From contig VGRF01000033.1 in NCBI GenBank assembly GCA_016875395.1, positions 1 to 43,329 on the forward strand: DNA of 43,329 bases. Reading direction: 5' to 3'. Source of the stretch: Deltaproteobacteria bacterium. GTDB taxonomy: Bacteria > Myxococcota_A > UBA9160 > UBA6930. The notes beneath the pieces were generated by a model. It did not search any database and was not told the origin of the DNA. It saw only the letters and a program-made list of their open reading frames with translations. A program made the translations under genes and the position numbers. Positions 16,128 through 26,436 of the stretch are shown piece after piece. Every line of letters starts with the position of its first letter. The stretch's first letter is position 1.

Positions 16128-17614
16128 CTCACGCCGTCCCACACCGCGCGCGACTTCGCGGCTGGATCGCGCAGCACGCCGACGCGATCGCCGAGCTCCA
16201 TCACCGAGCGCTCTCCGCCATAACAAGGCCACGCGCCGGTTGCGCCGCACGCGGGGTCGCCCGTCTTCACGAACGCCGTCCACGCGGCGTGCATCACGCG
16301 CGCAAGCGCGTCGGGCCGCTCGCCGGGCCCGAGCATCGCGTCAACACCGGGCCGATCGAGCGTGTTGAACGCGAACGGAATCTCGAGCGCGTGCGTCGCG
16401 CCGAGCCGTCCGCCGAACGCGCGCGACTTCCACGTGAACAGGTACTTCCACGTGCGCCCGCCGCTCGCTTGGTGCGCCTCCGCGAGGCGCACCGCGGGAA
16501 TGCGGAACACGTGATCCGTCGACATCGCGAGCGCGAGCTCGCGCGGCGAAGCGGCGGGATGATCCGCGCGATACGCCGCGAGCGCGCGCTCCGCGTCGGC
16601 GAAGTAGCGGCCCGCGAAGCGCGAGAGCTTCGCGTCGTCGACTTCCGGCACGCCGAACAGCGTCATCTCGTCCGCGTTCGTGCCGACCAGCACGTTCACG
16701 CCGCGCGCGTCGCCCGCGCGCACCGCGTCGAGAGGCGCGCGCGGGATCGCTGCGCCGTCGATCACGGGCATGAACGGCATGCCGCCGATGCCTGCCGCGT
16801 CCGCGATCACGCGCTCGCGCGAGAGCTTCTCCACCTCGGTCTGCGCGGCGAGGATGCGCTCCGGCGATGCCGCGAGCATCTCGGTGATCGAGCCTGCGCC
16901 GAGCGCGCGCGCGAAGTGCTCCGCGACGACCGCGCCGGCCGCCTTGTCGCTCACGTGCTGCGCGGCGCCGCTCTGCGGGATCGCGCCGCGGAAGAGCCCG
17001 CCCGCACCGGCGACTCCGAGCAGAATGCCCACGCTCATGCCGCCCGCGGATTCGCCCGCGATCGTGACGCGCGCGGGATCGCCGCCGAAGAACGCGATGT
17101 TGTCTCGCACCCAGCGCAGCGCGGCGAGCTGGTCCTGAATGCCGAGGGAGCCGCTCGTTCCATAATCACTGCCGCCGATCGCTTCGAGCTGCGCGAAGCC
17201 GAGCGCGCCGAGGCGGTAGTTGATCGAGACGACGACCACGCCGTCTCGCGCGAACGAGCTGCCGTCGTACCAAGGGATCGCGCCCTGCCCGCTGCGGAAG
17301 CCGCCGCCGTGGATCCACACCAGCACGGGCCGCCGCGCGTCGTCGCACGCGGGCGTCGTCACGTTGAGGGTGAGGCACCCGGCTTCGTCCCAGCGCACGT
17401 TGGGGTTGCCGACGAGGCCGTCACCGGGGGGCTGCGGCGCGGCCGGGCCGAAACGCGTTGCGTCGCGGACTCCACTCCAGCGATCGGGCGCTTCGGGCGG
17501 CCGGAAGCGCCGCTCGCCCACTGGCGGCGCCGCGTACGGGATCCCCGCGAACAGCAGCACACCGTTCTTCTCGCGACCGCGAACTTCACCCGAGCGCGTG
17601 TTGGCTTGCGTCAT
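16124..17614 (-). CDS. Type B carboxylesterase
   Basis: 496 residues, normal length. Oxyanion segment VWIHGGGF at about 99-106, nucleophile GESAGG with S189, acid glutamate in GTNADEMTLF and histidine in GATHALEIPF. No signal peptide: the start MTQANTRSGEVRG goes directly into the first strand, so it is probably cytoplasmic. ATG at 17,614 has only a weak Shine-Dalgarno. The stop overlaps the start of the HSL-type hydrolase. The codon run CCT TGT TAT (W-P-C-Y-G) carries TTGTTA on the minus strand (16,221-16,226). Confidence 0.93.
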   Translation of the reverse strand: MTQANTRSGEVRGREKNGVLLFAGIPYAAPPVGERRFRPPEAPDRWSGVRDATRFGPAAPQPPGDGLVGNPNVRWDEAGCLTLNVTTPACDDARRPVLVWIHGGGFRSGQGAIPWYDGSSFARDGVVVVSINYRLGALGFAQLEAIGGSDYGTSGSLGIQDQLAALRWVRDNIAFFGGDPARVTIAGESAGGMSVGILLGVAGAGGLFRGAIPQSGAAQHVSDKAAGAVVAEHFARALGAGSITEMLAASPERILAAQTEVEKLSRERVIADAAGIGGMPFMPVIDGAAIPRAPLDAVRAGDARGVNVLVGTNADEMTLFGVPEVDDAKLSRFAGRYFADAERALAAYRADHPAASPRELALAMSTDHVFRIPAVRLAEAHQASGGRTWKYLFTWKSRAFGGRLGATHALEIPFAFNTLDRPGVDAMLGPGERPDALARVMHAAWTAFVKTGDPACGATGAWPCYGGERSVMELGDRVGVLRDPAAKSRAVWDGVR

Positions 17615-17633
17615 GCGCGCGAGGGTGCAGCGC

Positions 17634-18206
17634 TCACATGCGCCCCGCCATCGAGGCCTTGAAGCGCTCCAGCCAGTGCTTGTTCGGATTCGTCGCGCGC
17701 GTCTCCGCGATGCGCTCGGTGTCCCACAGCTTCGAGAACGTGAAAGCGCGCGGACACTGCGCGTAGGCCTCGTCCACCTCGATGAGCAGGCCCTGCAGGA
17801 TCTTCGTGTTGTCGTCGCTTGCGAACACCTCGGGCGAGATCCCTGATAACCGTCCGTCCGTCTTCTCGACGACCGACTCGCGGCCGTTCACGCGCACGCT
17901 CCAGTCGCAGCCCGGGATGAAGAACAGCAGCGCCGCCTTCGCGTTCGTCTCGAGGTTCTCGTAGGACTGAAAGAGGTTGTTGCCCGCGACGTCCGGCAAC
18001 AGCAAGCGCCTCTCGTCGAGCACCTTCACGAAGCCGGGCAGGCCGCCCTTCGGCGAGGCGTCGCAGTTGCCGCGCGCGTCCGCGGTCGAGAGCACTGCGA
18101 ACGGCGCCGCTGCCACGAACTCACGGATCATCTCGTTCATCACGGGAAAGATCTTCTTCACGACGAGCGGGATCGGTTCGCCGAACTTTTCTTGTGCGCG
18201 GTTCAC
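17634..18206 (-). CDS. Pyridoxamine 5'-phosphate oxidase-like FMN-binding protein
   Basis: 190 residues of the split-barrel flavoprotein superfamily. FAVLSTADARGNCDASPKGG (about 36-55) and LLLPDVAGNNLFQSYENL (about 68-85) match the MSMEG-type pyridoxamine oxidase-related group, which binds FMN or F420 at a dimer interface. It is not expected to make pyridoxal phosphate. GTG at 18,206 is preceded by GGAGG with six-base spacing. It ends 20 bases before the carboxylesterase start, so the three genes may be one operon. TTA TCA GGG here forms a TTATCAGG word. Confidence 0.88.
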   Translation of the reverse strand: MNRAQEKFGEPIPLVVKKIFPVMNEMIREFVAAAPFAVLSTADARGNCDASPKGGLPGFVKVLDERRLLLPDVAGNNLFQSYENLETNAKAALLFFIPGCDWSVRVNGRESVVEKTDGRLSGISPEVFASDDNTKILQGLLIEVDEAYAQCPRAFTFSKLWDTERIAETRATNPNKHWLERFKASMAGRM

Positions 18207-18338
18207 GAATGCCTCCGAGTAGGCCCCATCTTATGATGCCTGCGGCGCTGGCAGCAGGCGCTGCCGGCGGACCCTCGGAGTGCGCCGATCGCGCATCCCG
18301 GGTCGGTCTCCTAGCGTGCGCGCCTTCGGGGAGTCGCC
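18207..18338. promoter_or_regulatory. Divergent region between PNPOx-like and SnoaL-like genes
   Basis: 132 bases with two outward-facing starts. A GC-rich imperfect palindrome (CTGCGGCGCTGGCAGCAG) sits near 18,239-18,262. I could not identify sigma-factor hexamers. Confidence 0.3.
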
Positions 18339-18758
18339 ATGCCTGCGTCGATCGAAGACCGCCTCGCGCTGCAAGAGCTCGCCGCCCGTTACGCGCGCGC
18401 CGTCGACCGCCGCGACTTCGTCGGCTTCTCCGCGCTGTTCACGCGGGACGGCGTGCTGTGCGGCCCTGGCTACTCGATGCGCGCGCACGGCGAGATCGAG
18501 AAGGGCATACGCCTGATCGAGCAGTACGAATCGACGCACCACTGCGTCCATCAACAACTCGTCGACGTGCGCGGCGAATCCGCCAGCGGCGAGACCTACT
18601 GCGTCGCGCGCCACGTCTACGAGAAAAAGGGCGTGAAGCGCAAGCTCGACATGGGAATCCGCTACCAGGACGAGTACCGACGAGAACAGGGGACGTGGCT
18701 GTTCGCTCGCCGTGAGCTCGTGCTCGACTGGACGCAGGATCTTCCACTGCTCGCATGA
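18339..18758 (+). CDS. SnoaL-like / nuclear transport factor 2-fold protein
   Basis: 139 residues. The N-terminal IEDRLALQELAARYARAVDRRDFVGFSALFTRDGV is the hallmark of SnoaL-like proteins: a helical cap with Y/D residues, then a cone-shaped beta-sheet (HHCVHQQLVDV, ETYCVARHVY, RYQDEYRREQGTWLFARREL). Members include cyclases, dehydratases, dioxygenase small-subunit relatives and steroid isomerases. ATG at 18,339 has GGGAG eight bases upstream. No partner gene makes the reaction obvious. Confidence 0.85.
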   Translation: MPASIEDRLALQELAARYARAVDRRDFVGFSALFTRDGVLCGPGYSMRAHGEIEKGIRLIEQYESTHHCVHQQLVDVRGESASGETYCVARHVYEKKGVKRKLDMGIRYQDEYRREQGTWLFARRELVLDWTQDLPLLA

Positions 18759-18842
18759 GACGCGAAGCGAAACCTCAAAACAACCGCACCAACACCTGAC
18801 GACGAAACGCGGGCTCGATGTCTGCAGCAAGCCGCGAGCGCC

Positions 18843-18860
18843 CAAGCAGGGACGTGCTTG
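18843..18860. terminator. Short hairpin downstream of the SnoaL-like gene
   Basis: CAAGCA-GGGACG-TGCTTG is a 6-bp perfect stem with 6-base loop, about 85 bases after the stop. The 18,759-18,964 gap otherwise holds a purine-rich stretch with no gene. Weak terminator candidate. Confidence 0.35.
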
Positions 18861-18964
18861 ATGCGTGGCGCGGCGCGCAGCGAGCCGGAGTCCGCGGAGG
18901 CGAGCGAAGCACAAGGAAGAACGAGGCGAGGCAAGCCACAGTCGCCGGCACAAGGAGACGCACC

Positions 18965-19864
18965 GTGACCATCCGAACCGCCGTTGGCCTCTACGGCCTC
19001 GAGAACGTACTCGGCGGCGACTTCCGCAGAGTCACCGAGATCGTGAAGAGAGCCGACGCCGAAGGCATCGGCCAAGTCGTGATGACGGACCACGTCGTCA
19101 TGGGCACGCGCACCGATCGCTACCCGTACGGCCCGTTCCCGAGCCCGCCCGAGTACCCGTGGTTCGAGCCGATCGTCGCGATGTCGGTGTTCGCGGGCGT
19201 GACGACTCGCGTGCGGCTCTCGATGAGCGTGCTGATCGCGCCGCTGCGCCCCGCGGTGCTGCTCGCGAAGCAGGCAGCCACGCTCGATCTGCTCTCGAAC
19301 GGGCGCCTCGATCTCGGCGTCGGCACGGGCTGGCAGCGCGAGGAGTACGACGCGTCCGGCATTCCCTTCGAAGGCCGCGGCGTGCGGCTCGCGGAGCAGA
19401 TGCGCGCCTGCCGCGACTTGTGGACGAACGCGCCCGGCACTTATCAGGGTGAGACGGTCGACGTGCGCGGCCTGTACTCGAAGCCGTTCCCCGTCCAGCC
19501 CGGCGGCCCGCCGCTCTGGTTCGGGCTCGCGCCGACCGAGATCAACTGCAAGCGAATCGCCGAGCTCGGCGTGGGCTGGATCCCGATCGTGCAGGATCCC
19601 GCCGCGATCGCGGAAGGCGTGAAGTCGCTGCGCGCCGCGTTCTCGCGCGCCGGCCGCGACCCGAGCGAGCTGCAGGTGCGCGCCCACGTCCCGCCGCGCC
19701 CGAACACCGCGGCCCGGCTCGACCTCGAGGCCACGCTCGCCGCCGGCCTCGAGCCCGCGCTCGCCGCAGGCGTGACGGTGATCGAGATCCTGCCGTTCCT
19801 GTTCGCACGCAACGAGAGCGAGATCAACGCGGTGGTGGAGCGGGTGGCGAGGCTGGGGCGGTAA
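18965..19864 (+). CDS. LLM class flavin-dependent oxidoreductase (possible F420-dependent)
   Basis: 299 residues of the bacterial luciferase-like family, TIM barrels using FMN or F420. Seen: an N-terminal strand, then EGIGQVVMTDHVVMG, the stretch RVRLSMSVLIAPLRPAVLLAKQ, and LDLLSNGRLDLGVGTGWQREEY, the diagnostic motif of this family. Length and the GTGWQREEY motif fit F420-type members of the TIGR03619/TIGR03620 kind. GTG at 18,965 has AAGGAG eight bases upstream and directly precedes the first strand. No F420 biosynthesis gene lies in the window. ACT TAT CAG GGT contains a TTATCAGG word at 19,441. Confidence 0.9.
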   Translation: MTIRTAVGLYGLENVLGGDFRRVTEIVKRADAEGIGQVVMTDHVVMGTRTDRYPYGPFPSPPEYPWFEPIVAMSVFAGVTTRVRLSMSVLIAPLRPAVLLAKQAATLDLLSNGRLDLGVGTGWQREEYDASGIPFEGRGVRLAEQMRACRDLWTNAPGTYQGETVDVRGLYSKPFPVQPGGPPLWFGLAPTEINCKRIAELGVGWIPIVQDPAAIAEGVKSLRAAFSRAGRDPSELQVRAHVPPRPNTAARLDLEATLAAGLEPALAAGVTVIEILPFLFARNESEINAVVERVARLGR

Positions 19865-19867
19865 AAC

Positions 19868-21313
19868 TCAACCCACTGCAAGCTTCTCGAGCGGAATCGA
19901 CTCCTCCTTCACGCCATCGGGATCGCGGAAGCTGATTGTTGCCAGCTTTGCGGCGGCGTCGAGAGACAGGACGACTCCAACGCTTCCAGCCGCCCGCTGG
20001 TCGTGATCCGCAATGAGTCGCACCAGGCGACCGGGAATCAGGGCGGCGCCGTCGACGAGCGGCACTTTCTTTGCGGTCACGCCAGAAATGCGTTCGACGT
20101 ACTCCCTGACCATCAGTAGGAACGGTTCGGACGAAAACCCAGCGCCGAACGCGAGCACGACAGTCGCCGTCGCCGAGGCCGGCTCGACAATCGAGAACGC
20201 GACGACGGCGATGATCGGCGCGGCGAGCAGCTGAATCAGCTGGAACAAGAGGAAGTCGCGCGCTTGATTCGGCGTGAGCTTCGTAGGTTCCCCCGATGCC
20301 GGTGCGTACCCATCCTCAGAGCGGAACTGGATCTCTGGGAGCTTCCTAAGCAAGCCGATCGAGCCGCCGAGCATGGCGATCAATACGAAGTACAAAGGAA
20401 CGACCACGCCGCCTGAGATCGGGTGGACATGAGATTGCGCGCAGCTCTCGCTGCCACATGCTCGGGGGATGGGCCCCGACCGCCCGTTTTGGTCGTCCTC
20501 AGCGGCCGGCGCCAGCCGAACGTCGACCGCGATCCCCGGCGCCAGAATCCAACCCCCGACGCTCACGACCCACTGCGGCTCGAGCACACCGCATGGCGCG
20601 CCGAGGCCGCGCACGTCGGTTTGCGAGTCGTCTTCGCCTTCCGCGTAGTCGCAGCCGATCAGAATCGCGATCGGCTCCCACGCCCATGGGTCGTGCGACC
20701 CGTTGTGAACACGCGAGCTCTCCTGTCGATCGTCGTCCCTCCCGTTGGGCGACGACTCATTCCCGGAAACCCCGGCCGGAGGATCTTGCGCCACGTTCTC
20801 GTCCGCTGCGGTCGTCTCGGCGGCCTCATCCGAAGCGATGTCGGGCACCTCTGCCGGGAGTGCTGCGTCTGCCTCCGCCTCGGCCGCCCTCGAATCTCGA
20901 CCGACCTGCCCACCGATCGGTGTCGTGGCGCCGCAATTCTCGACGAAACACAGGCTGCGCGAGCCGAGAGGACCCACGTCCGGCAGGAACATGAGAACCG
21001 CGGGCATCACGAATGCGATCAAACCGTAGGTGTAAGCCGTGCGGAAAAGGGGCGGGAACGTCTTCTCGTTCGCCTTGATCGATCCCGACACGCCCGACTG
21101 GATCGGGCGCGTGAACAGCAGGATCGTTCCGAGCAGCGCGACTGCGAAGCCAATGCCCTGAACGATGCTTCGCTGTTCTTGTGTCTCGCCCGCAAGTCCG
21201 ATCGCGGCGGCTGCGAGGCCCGACGCAACGAGGTTCCCTGCGTTGTCGACGAAAGCGCTCGACCACTTGGAACCACCCGGCTTGGAGCCTTCGGACGGAG
21301 GCAACTCGGGCAT
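19868..21313 (-). CDS. Unrecognised polytopic membrane protein with C-terminal SH3-like tail
   Basis: 481 residues, family not recognised. Predicted membrane helices at about 28-45, 50-68, 94-112, 302-322, 355-376 and 382-402. Between helices 3 and 4 lies a long polar loop: an acidic low-complexity stretch (140-205) and a cysteine-containing region (about 220-291, five cysteines), so the loop may be extracytoplasmic and disulfide-bonded. The last 60 residues (RLVRLIADHDQ, GSVGVVLSLD, ATISFRDPDGV) look like a small SH3/KOW-type barrel. ATG at 21,313 has GGGAG eight bases upstream. Codon use is more relaxed than in neighbours (many TCG/TTC/AAT-type codons) and it lacks the TTGTTA word, consistent with later acquisition. 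Confidence 0.75.
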   Translation of the reverse strand: MPELPPSEGSKPGGSKWSSAFVDNAGNLVASGLAAAAIGLAGETQEQRSIVQGIGFAVALLGTILLFTRPIQSGVSGSIKANEKTFPPLFRTAYTYGLIAFVMPAVLMFLPDVGPLGSRSLCFVENCGATTPIGGQVGRDSRAAEAEADAALPAEVPDIASDEAAETTAADENVAQDPPAGVSGNESSPNGRDDDRQESSRVHNGSHDPWAWEPIAILIGCDYAEGEDDSQTDVRGLGAPCGVLEPQWVVSVGGWILAPGIAVDVRLAPAAEDDQNGRSGPIPRACGSESCAQSHVHPISGGVVVPLYFVLIAMLGGSIGLLRKLPEIQFRSEDGYAPASGEPTKLTPNQARDFLLFQLIQLLAAPIIAVVAFSIVEPASATATVVLAFGAGFSSEPFLLMVREYVERISGVTAKKVPLVDGAALIPGRLVRLIADHDQRAAGSVGVVLSLDAAAKLATISFRDPDGVKEESIPLEKLAVG

Positions 21314-21387
21314 GGCGCATCTCCCGCGACGGACCTTCCCACGCCGTCAAGAGAGAACGCTGTGAACTCGTTCACTCGCCGCCCGGC

Positions 21388-22691
21388 TCATAACAACCCC
21401 GCCCGCTTCACCTCCAGGTACGCGTTCACCATCGCGATGCCGAGCTTCTCGGGCTCGGTGTCGAGGCGCACGGCGCTGCGGCGCGGCAGGCTGTCGAGCG
21501 CGCGGCGGCGCTCGCTGCGGTACGCGTGGATCGAGGCGACGCGCAGCGCGTCGTCGAGCGTCTCGATCGGCGCGCGCAGCGCGTCGCTCATCGCGCTCTC
21601 GCTGAGGCTCGCGAGCAGCACGAAGTGGCGGCGCGAGAGCAGCTCGAGCGCAGGCGCGAGCTCGTGCGCGTCTTCGTCGCGGATGTTCGAGACGACGACG
21701 ACGAGCGCGCGCTTGGTGAGCCGCGCCGCGAGCGTACGCGCAGCCTCGAGGAAGTCGGACGCGCGCGGGCTCGTGTCGAGGTCGACCAGCGCGGCGAGCA
21801 GCGCGTTCACCTGCGCCACGCCCTTGCGCGGCGCGAGCCAGCGCGCGGGGCCGCTGAACGTCATCAGGCCCACGGCGTCGCCCTGCTTCGTCGCGACGTG
21901 GCTCGCGAGCAGCACGGCGTCGACGGCGGCGTCGAAGTGCGAGCGCCCGCCGTCGACGGCGCGCAGCCGCTGGCTGCAATCGAGCAGGAACACGACGCGC
22001 TGGTCGCGTTCGTCTTGGTACTCGCGCGAGATGGGCTTGGTCGTGCGCGCGGTCGCCTTCCAGTCGATCTGGCGCAGCGCGTCGCCGGCGCGGTACTCGC
22101 GCAGCTGGTGGAAGTCGAGGCCATCGCCGCGGCGCGGGCGCTTCTTCACGCCGAGCTGTGCCGTGCGCGTCTCGGCGGCGAGCAGCTGGTAGCGCGCGAT
22201 CGCGCGCACGTTCGGGTAGACGCGGATGCGCTGCGCCGCGGCGATGCGCACGCGGCGCTCGAACAGGCGCAGCGGCGAAGCGAGGCGCAGCTCGATCGGC
22301 CCGAACTCGTGGGGCCCGCGCACTTCCGGCCGCATGCGGTACTCGAGCTCGGCGCGCTGCTTGGGCGGCACGCGCAGCGCGAGCGGCACGCCCTGCACCT
22401 CCGCGCGCGGCGGGTGGTGATCGTGCACGCGCCCGGCGAGCGAGAGGCGCCCCGCGTTCTCGACGTGCAGCTTCACGCGCGTCCACTCCGCGCGCGAGAT
22501 CGCGAGGGACACTTCGCGCGTGGCCGTCGGCTTCGCTGCGAAGAGCGCGAGCGCAGCGTCCGCGGCGAGCGCGACCCCGAGCGCTGCGCCTGACAGCTGC
22601 CACGCGAGCGCGAGGCGCGGCTCGAACGCGGCGGCGAGGCCGACGGCCAGCCACGCGCCGCCGAGCGCGAGCGCGCTGCGCGAGGGGACGA

Positions 22692-22695
<4 letters not shown>
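21388..22695 (-). CDS. DUF58 domain protein, last gene of MoxR operon
   Basis: 435 residues. Two membrane helices in the first 50 residues, a beta-sandwich-like middle, the DUF58 hallmark GDGLDFHQLREYRAGDALRQIDWKATART (here quoted only in part: REYRAGDALRQIDWKATAR), then a von Willebrand factor A-like domain beginning VVFLLDCSQRLRA. The metal-site motif is D-x-S-x-R instead of D-x-S-x-S, a common degeneration in DUF58. Partner MoxR ATPases are thought to act on such proteins. GTG at 22,695 overlaps the MoxR stop (GTGA). The gene ends TTG TTA TGA, putting a TTGTTA word across its last codons. Confidence 0.9.
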
Positions 22696-23651
<956 letters not shown>

Positions 23652-23677
23652 GTGAGATTCTCCTAACGAGCGTTGAT

Positions 23678-24988
23678 TCAGAGCACGGCGCGAATTCGCG
23701 CGAGCGCGCGCACCGCCGCTACGTAGAGCCGCACTGCGACGGCAGTGCCGTCCAGTGCGTGCGCCACCTCGGCTTCCGGCAGCCCACTCGCCTTCGCGAG
23801 CCACGCGTTGCGCTCGCGCTCGGGCAAGCGCGCGAGGCCCGGCCTGTGCAGCGCGAGCTCGCGCCGCAGCGCATCGCGCAGACCCGCGAGCAGCCCCTGC
23901 GCGCGGTCGTGCCGCCAGTGGAAGGCGCCGGCGGCTTCCAGGTGCTCGAGCCAGCTGCGCCGTGCGAGGTCGGGCTCGGGCAGCACCGGACCGAAGCGCA
24001 CGAGCGAGCGCCACAGCCATGCGGCGATCAGCGCGGCGAGCGCGATCAGCGCAGGCGTGCCGTGCTCCGTGAGCAGCTCCCAGAACGTGGGCCACTCGGT
24101 GGACGTGAAGATGAGCACCGGCGCGAGCTCGTCGCGGCCGTGCCGCAGCCAGCGCACGACGAACTCGGCGTTCTGCACGTTGCCGATCGTGTCGTTCACG
24201 AGCGGCTCGTCGCTTGTTATGGCGCTGATCACGCCGTCGCCGTGCTCGACCTCGACCAGATGCGCGCCGCGCTTGCCGGCCACGACCCACGTGGCGACCT
24301 CGGAGGTGTCCTCCCACCAGAAGACCGAGTGGAACTCGACTTCGAGCGGCTCGTCGCCGTCCTCGACCGTCACCCACACCGACTCGCGCGCGCCTGGCAA
24401 CCACCTCCCCTGGAGCACGTCGTCGACACTCGTGGGAACGGCGCGGGGCGGCGTCGCCTCGCCTGCGTCCGACGCCTCCGCGTCGCCCTCGCCCTCGACG
24501 GCGGAACGCGCGATCGCTTCGGCGTTGTCCTGCGCGAGCTCCTCCTGCGGCGCCACCCGCTGGCGCAGCCCGAAGCGATCGAGGATCGCGTCGGGGCGGC
24601 CGCTCTCGATCTCTTCTTCATCGCCAGCGCTCGCCGGCGGCTTCCACACGGTGTACGTGACGACCACGAGGTGACCGCCGCGTTCGACCCAGTCCAGCAG
24701 CTGCTGGCTGCGCTCCGCGCCGAGCGTCGACCGGTTGTGCGCGAAGAACACCGTCGCAGGCGGCTCAGGCAAGCGGTCGAGTGCGCTGAGATCCTCCGCG
24801 ACCGATACGCCGTGTCCCATGCGCTCGAGCAGGCGGCCGAGCGCGAGATAGTTGTTGCGGCGCGCTTCGGCCGAAGCGGGCGCGCGGGAGGTCACCTCGC
24901 GCTGCTCGAAGCAGGCGAAGAAGCCGGCGGTACAGAGCGCGACGAGGACGCCCACGATCGCGGCGCGCTGCAAGAGCGACTGGTTCAC
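23678..24988 (-). CDS. DUF4350 domain membrane protein of MoxR operon
   Basis: 436 residues. First helix at about 8-26 (AAIVGVLVALCTAGFFAC). The DUF4350 segment follows: RRNNYLALGRLLERMGH, VFFAHNRSTL, LLDWVERGGHLVVV. This resembles the GATase-like fold of proteins forming ABC-type gliding/export auxiliary complexes. A second helix at about 325-345 (PALIALAALIAAWLWRSLV) separates it from a cytoplasmic helical tail. GTG at 24,988 overlaps the TGA of the DUF4129 gene. Function within MoxR operons is unknown. Confidence 0.85.
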   Translation of the reverse strand: MNQSLLQRAAIVGVLVALCTAGFFACFEQREVTSRAPASAEARRNNYLALGRLLERMGHGVSVAEDLSALDRLPEPPATVFFAHNRSTLGAERSQQLLDWVERGGHLVVVTYTVWKPPASAGDEEEIESGRPDAILDRFGLRQRVAPQEELAQDNAEAIARSAVEGEGDAEASDAGEATPPRAVPTSVDDVLQGRWLPGARESVWVTVEDGDEPLEVEFHSVFWWEDTSEVATWVVAGKRGAHLVEVEHGDGVISAITSDEPLVNDTIGNVQNAEFVVRWLRHGRDELAPVLIFTSTEWPTFWELLTEHGTPALIALAALIAAWLWRSLVRFGPVLPEPDLARRSWLEHLEAAGAFHWRHDRAQGLLAGLRDALRRELALHRPGLARLPERERNAWLAKASGLPEAEVAHALDGTAVAVRLYVAAVRALARIRAVL

Positions 24989-26436
24989 GCGCGCACCTCG
25001 AAGGCGCGGAAGTCTTCGCAGAGCGCGCCGAACTCGGCGGCCGCGGGCGCGCTGTGCCCATAGCGCGCGCGCACCCAAGCACCGGTAAGCGCCCCGAACG
25101 CGCCCGCGATGCCGTCCGTCTCCATGCGCCGGACAGCGCGCAGACACTCGTTCTCGGTCGCGCTCTCGGGAATCTCGAGCGCGCCGCGCTTCGCGAGGCG
25201 CACGAGCGCGCCGCGATAGAGCAAGCTGAGCGCGAGCGTCGCGTCGCCTCGTTCCCAAGCCGCGCGCGCCGCTGCGACGACGTCTTCGGGCAGCGACTCG
25301 GGGCGCAGATCGAGGCCCATCAGCGTGACGGGCATGCGCTCGGCCCGCGGCGCGCGCGAGAGGTCGAAGCGCTTGCCGCGCAGCGCGAAGAGGATCGCGA
25401 CGACGGCCACCACCAGCCCGCCATAGAGGAGCACGCGCGCGAACTGCACGAAGAAGTCGACGAGGCTCGCGAGCCACGAGGGATCGTCCTGGGGCGCATC
25501 CGGCTCGGACTCCTTCGGCATCCAGCGCAGCTCGGTTCGCTCGGATCCGAAGTCGGGGTCGCGCAGCACGTCGGCGATGCAATCGCCGGCCGACGCCGCC
25601 TCGCTCGGGACACAGTCGCTCGCCCGCGCCGGCGACGCCGAAGCGTTGAGCAGTGCGAGCGCGAGCGCCGCCGCGATGCCGACGCGCGCCGCCGGCTTCG
25701 CCGCTCGCGCCGCGAGGCGGCGGAAGGCAAGCTCGATCTCCCAGCCCTCGAGGAAGATGCGGCGATTCACGTACAGCGCGAAGCCGCCCGCCACGAGCAG
25801 CGGCTCACACACGCTGATGCCCACGAGATAGAGCGCCGGCACGACTCGCGGAATCGCTTCGTCGCCGAACACCATCTCCATCGGATCCCAGCCCGTCTCC
25901 GGCGGCGCGAAGAGCCAGGCAAGCGAGAGCAGTCCCAGCCCGATCATTCCGTTCAGGTGCGCGACGACGGTGGTGAGCGCGAGCGCGCCGCCGCTGTCGC
26001 CGCGCGCGAGGATGCGCGAGCGCTCGCGCCGCGCGGTGCCGCGCAGGCCTTCGAGCTGAAGAACGGGTTGGAGGAACGTGCGCGCCGTCGCGAAGCGGCC
26101 GAGCGTGAGCGCGTGCAGGAGACCCGTCGCGAGCAGGAGGCGCGGCAGCGCGCGCGCAGTAGCGGCGACGGACGCGCGCTCGCCGAACAGCTCGCGCGAG
26201 AGCACGTCGAGGGGAATGCGCGCGAACGCTGGCCGCAGAAACCAGAGCGCGAGCACGGCCCAGCCGGGCTCGTCCCCTAACAACCAAACCACCGCGCAGC
26301 CCATCGGCAGCGCGAGCGCGAACCAAGTCGCGGCGAGCGGGCGCCACCACGCGCGCGCCATCGCGAAGCCGAGGTCGAGCGCCTCGAGCCCGCTGCGAAT
26401 GCGCAGTGCGACGCGCGCTCCCGTCGCGGCGCTCAC
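24985..26436 (-). CDS. Polytopic membrane protein with C-terminal DUF4129 domain
   Basis: 483 residues. The N-terminal 250 residues hold about five membrane helices and an FLRPAFARIPLDVLSRELFG segment; then a predicted signal-like helix, an exported loop with two cysteines (SDCVPSEAASAGDC), another helix (VLLYGGLVVAVVAILFALRG) and a cytoplasmic DUF4129 domain (AWERGDATLALSLLYRGALVRLAKRG, then ENECLRAVRR and WVRARYGH). DUF4129 proteins accompany MoxR and DUF58 in many genomes; their role is unknown. GTG at 26,436 overlaps the SpoIIM-like stop, and the stop overlaps the DUF4350 start. W-L-L-G-D uses TTG TTA at 26,278-26,283. Confidence 0.85.
   Translation of the reverse strand: MSAATGARVALRIRSGLEALDLGFAMARAWWRPLAATWFALALPMGCAVVWLLGDEPGWAVLALWFLRPAFARIPLDVLSRELFGERASVAATARALPRLLLATGLLHALTLGRFATARTFLQPVLQLEGLRGTARRERSRILARGDSGGALALTTVVAHLNGMIGLGLLSLAWLFAPPETGWDPMEMVFGDEAIPRVVPALYLVGISVCEPLLVAGGFALYVNRRIFLEGWEIELAFRRLAARAAKPAARVGIAAALALALLNASASPARASDCVPSEAASAGDCIADVLRDPDFGSERTELRWMPKESEPDAPQDDPSWLASLVDFFVQFARVLLYGGLVVAVVAILFALRGKRFDLSRAPRAERMPVTLMGLDLRPESLPEDVVAAARAAWERGDATLALSLLYRGALVRLAKRGALEIPESATENECLRAVRRMETDGIAGAFGALTGAWVRARYGHSAPAAAEFGALCEDFRAFEVRA

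Noticed and set aside
18759-18964. Coding start of the luciferase-like gene upstream at 18,818
   Set aside because: That frame adds 49 arginine-rich residues without homology-like character; GTG at 18,965 has a good ribosome binding site directly before the first beta strand.
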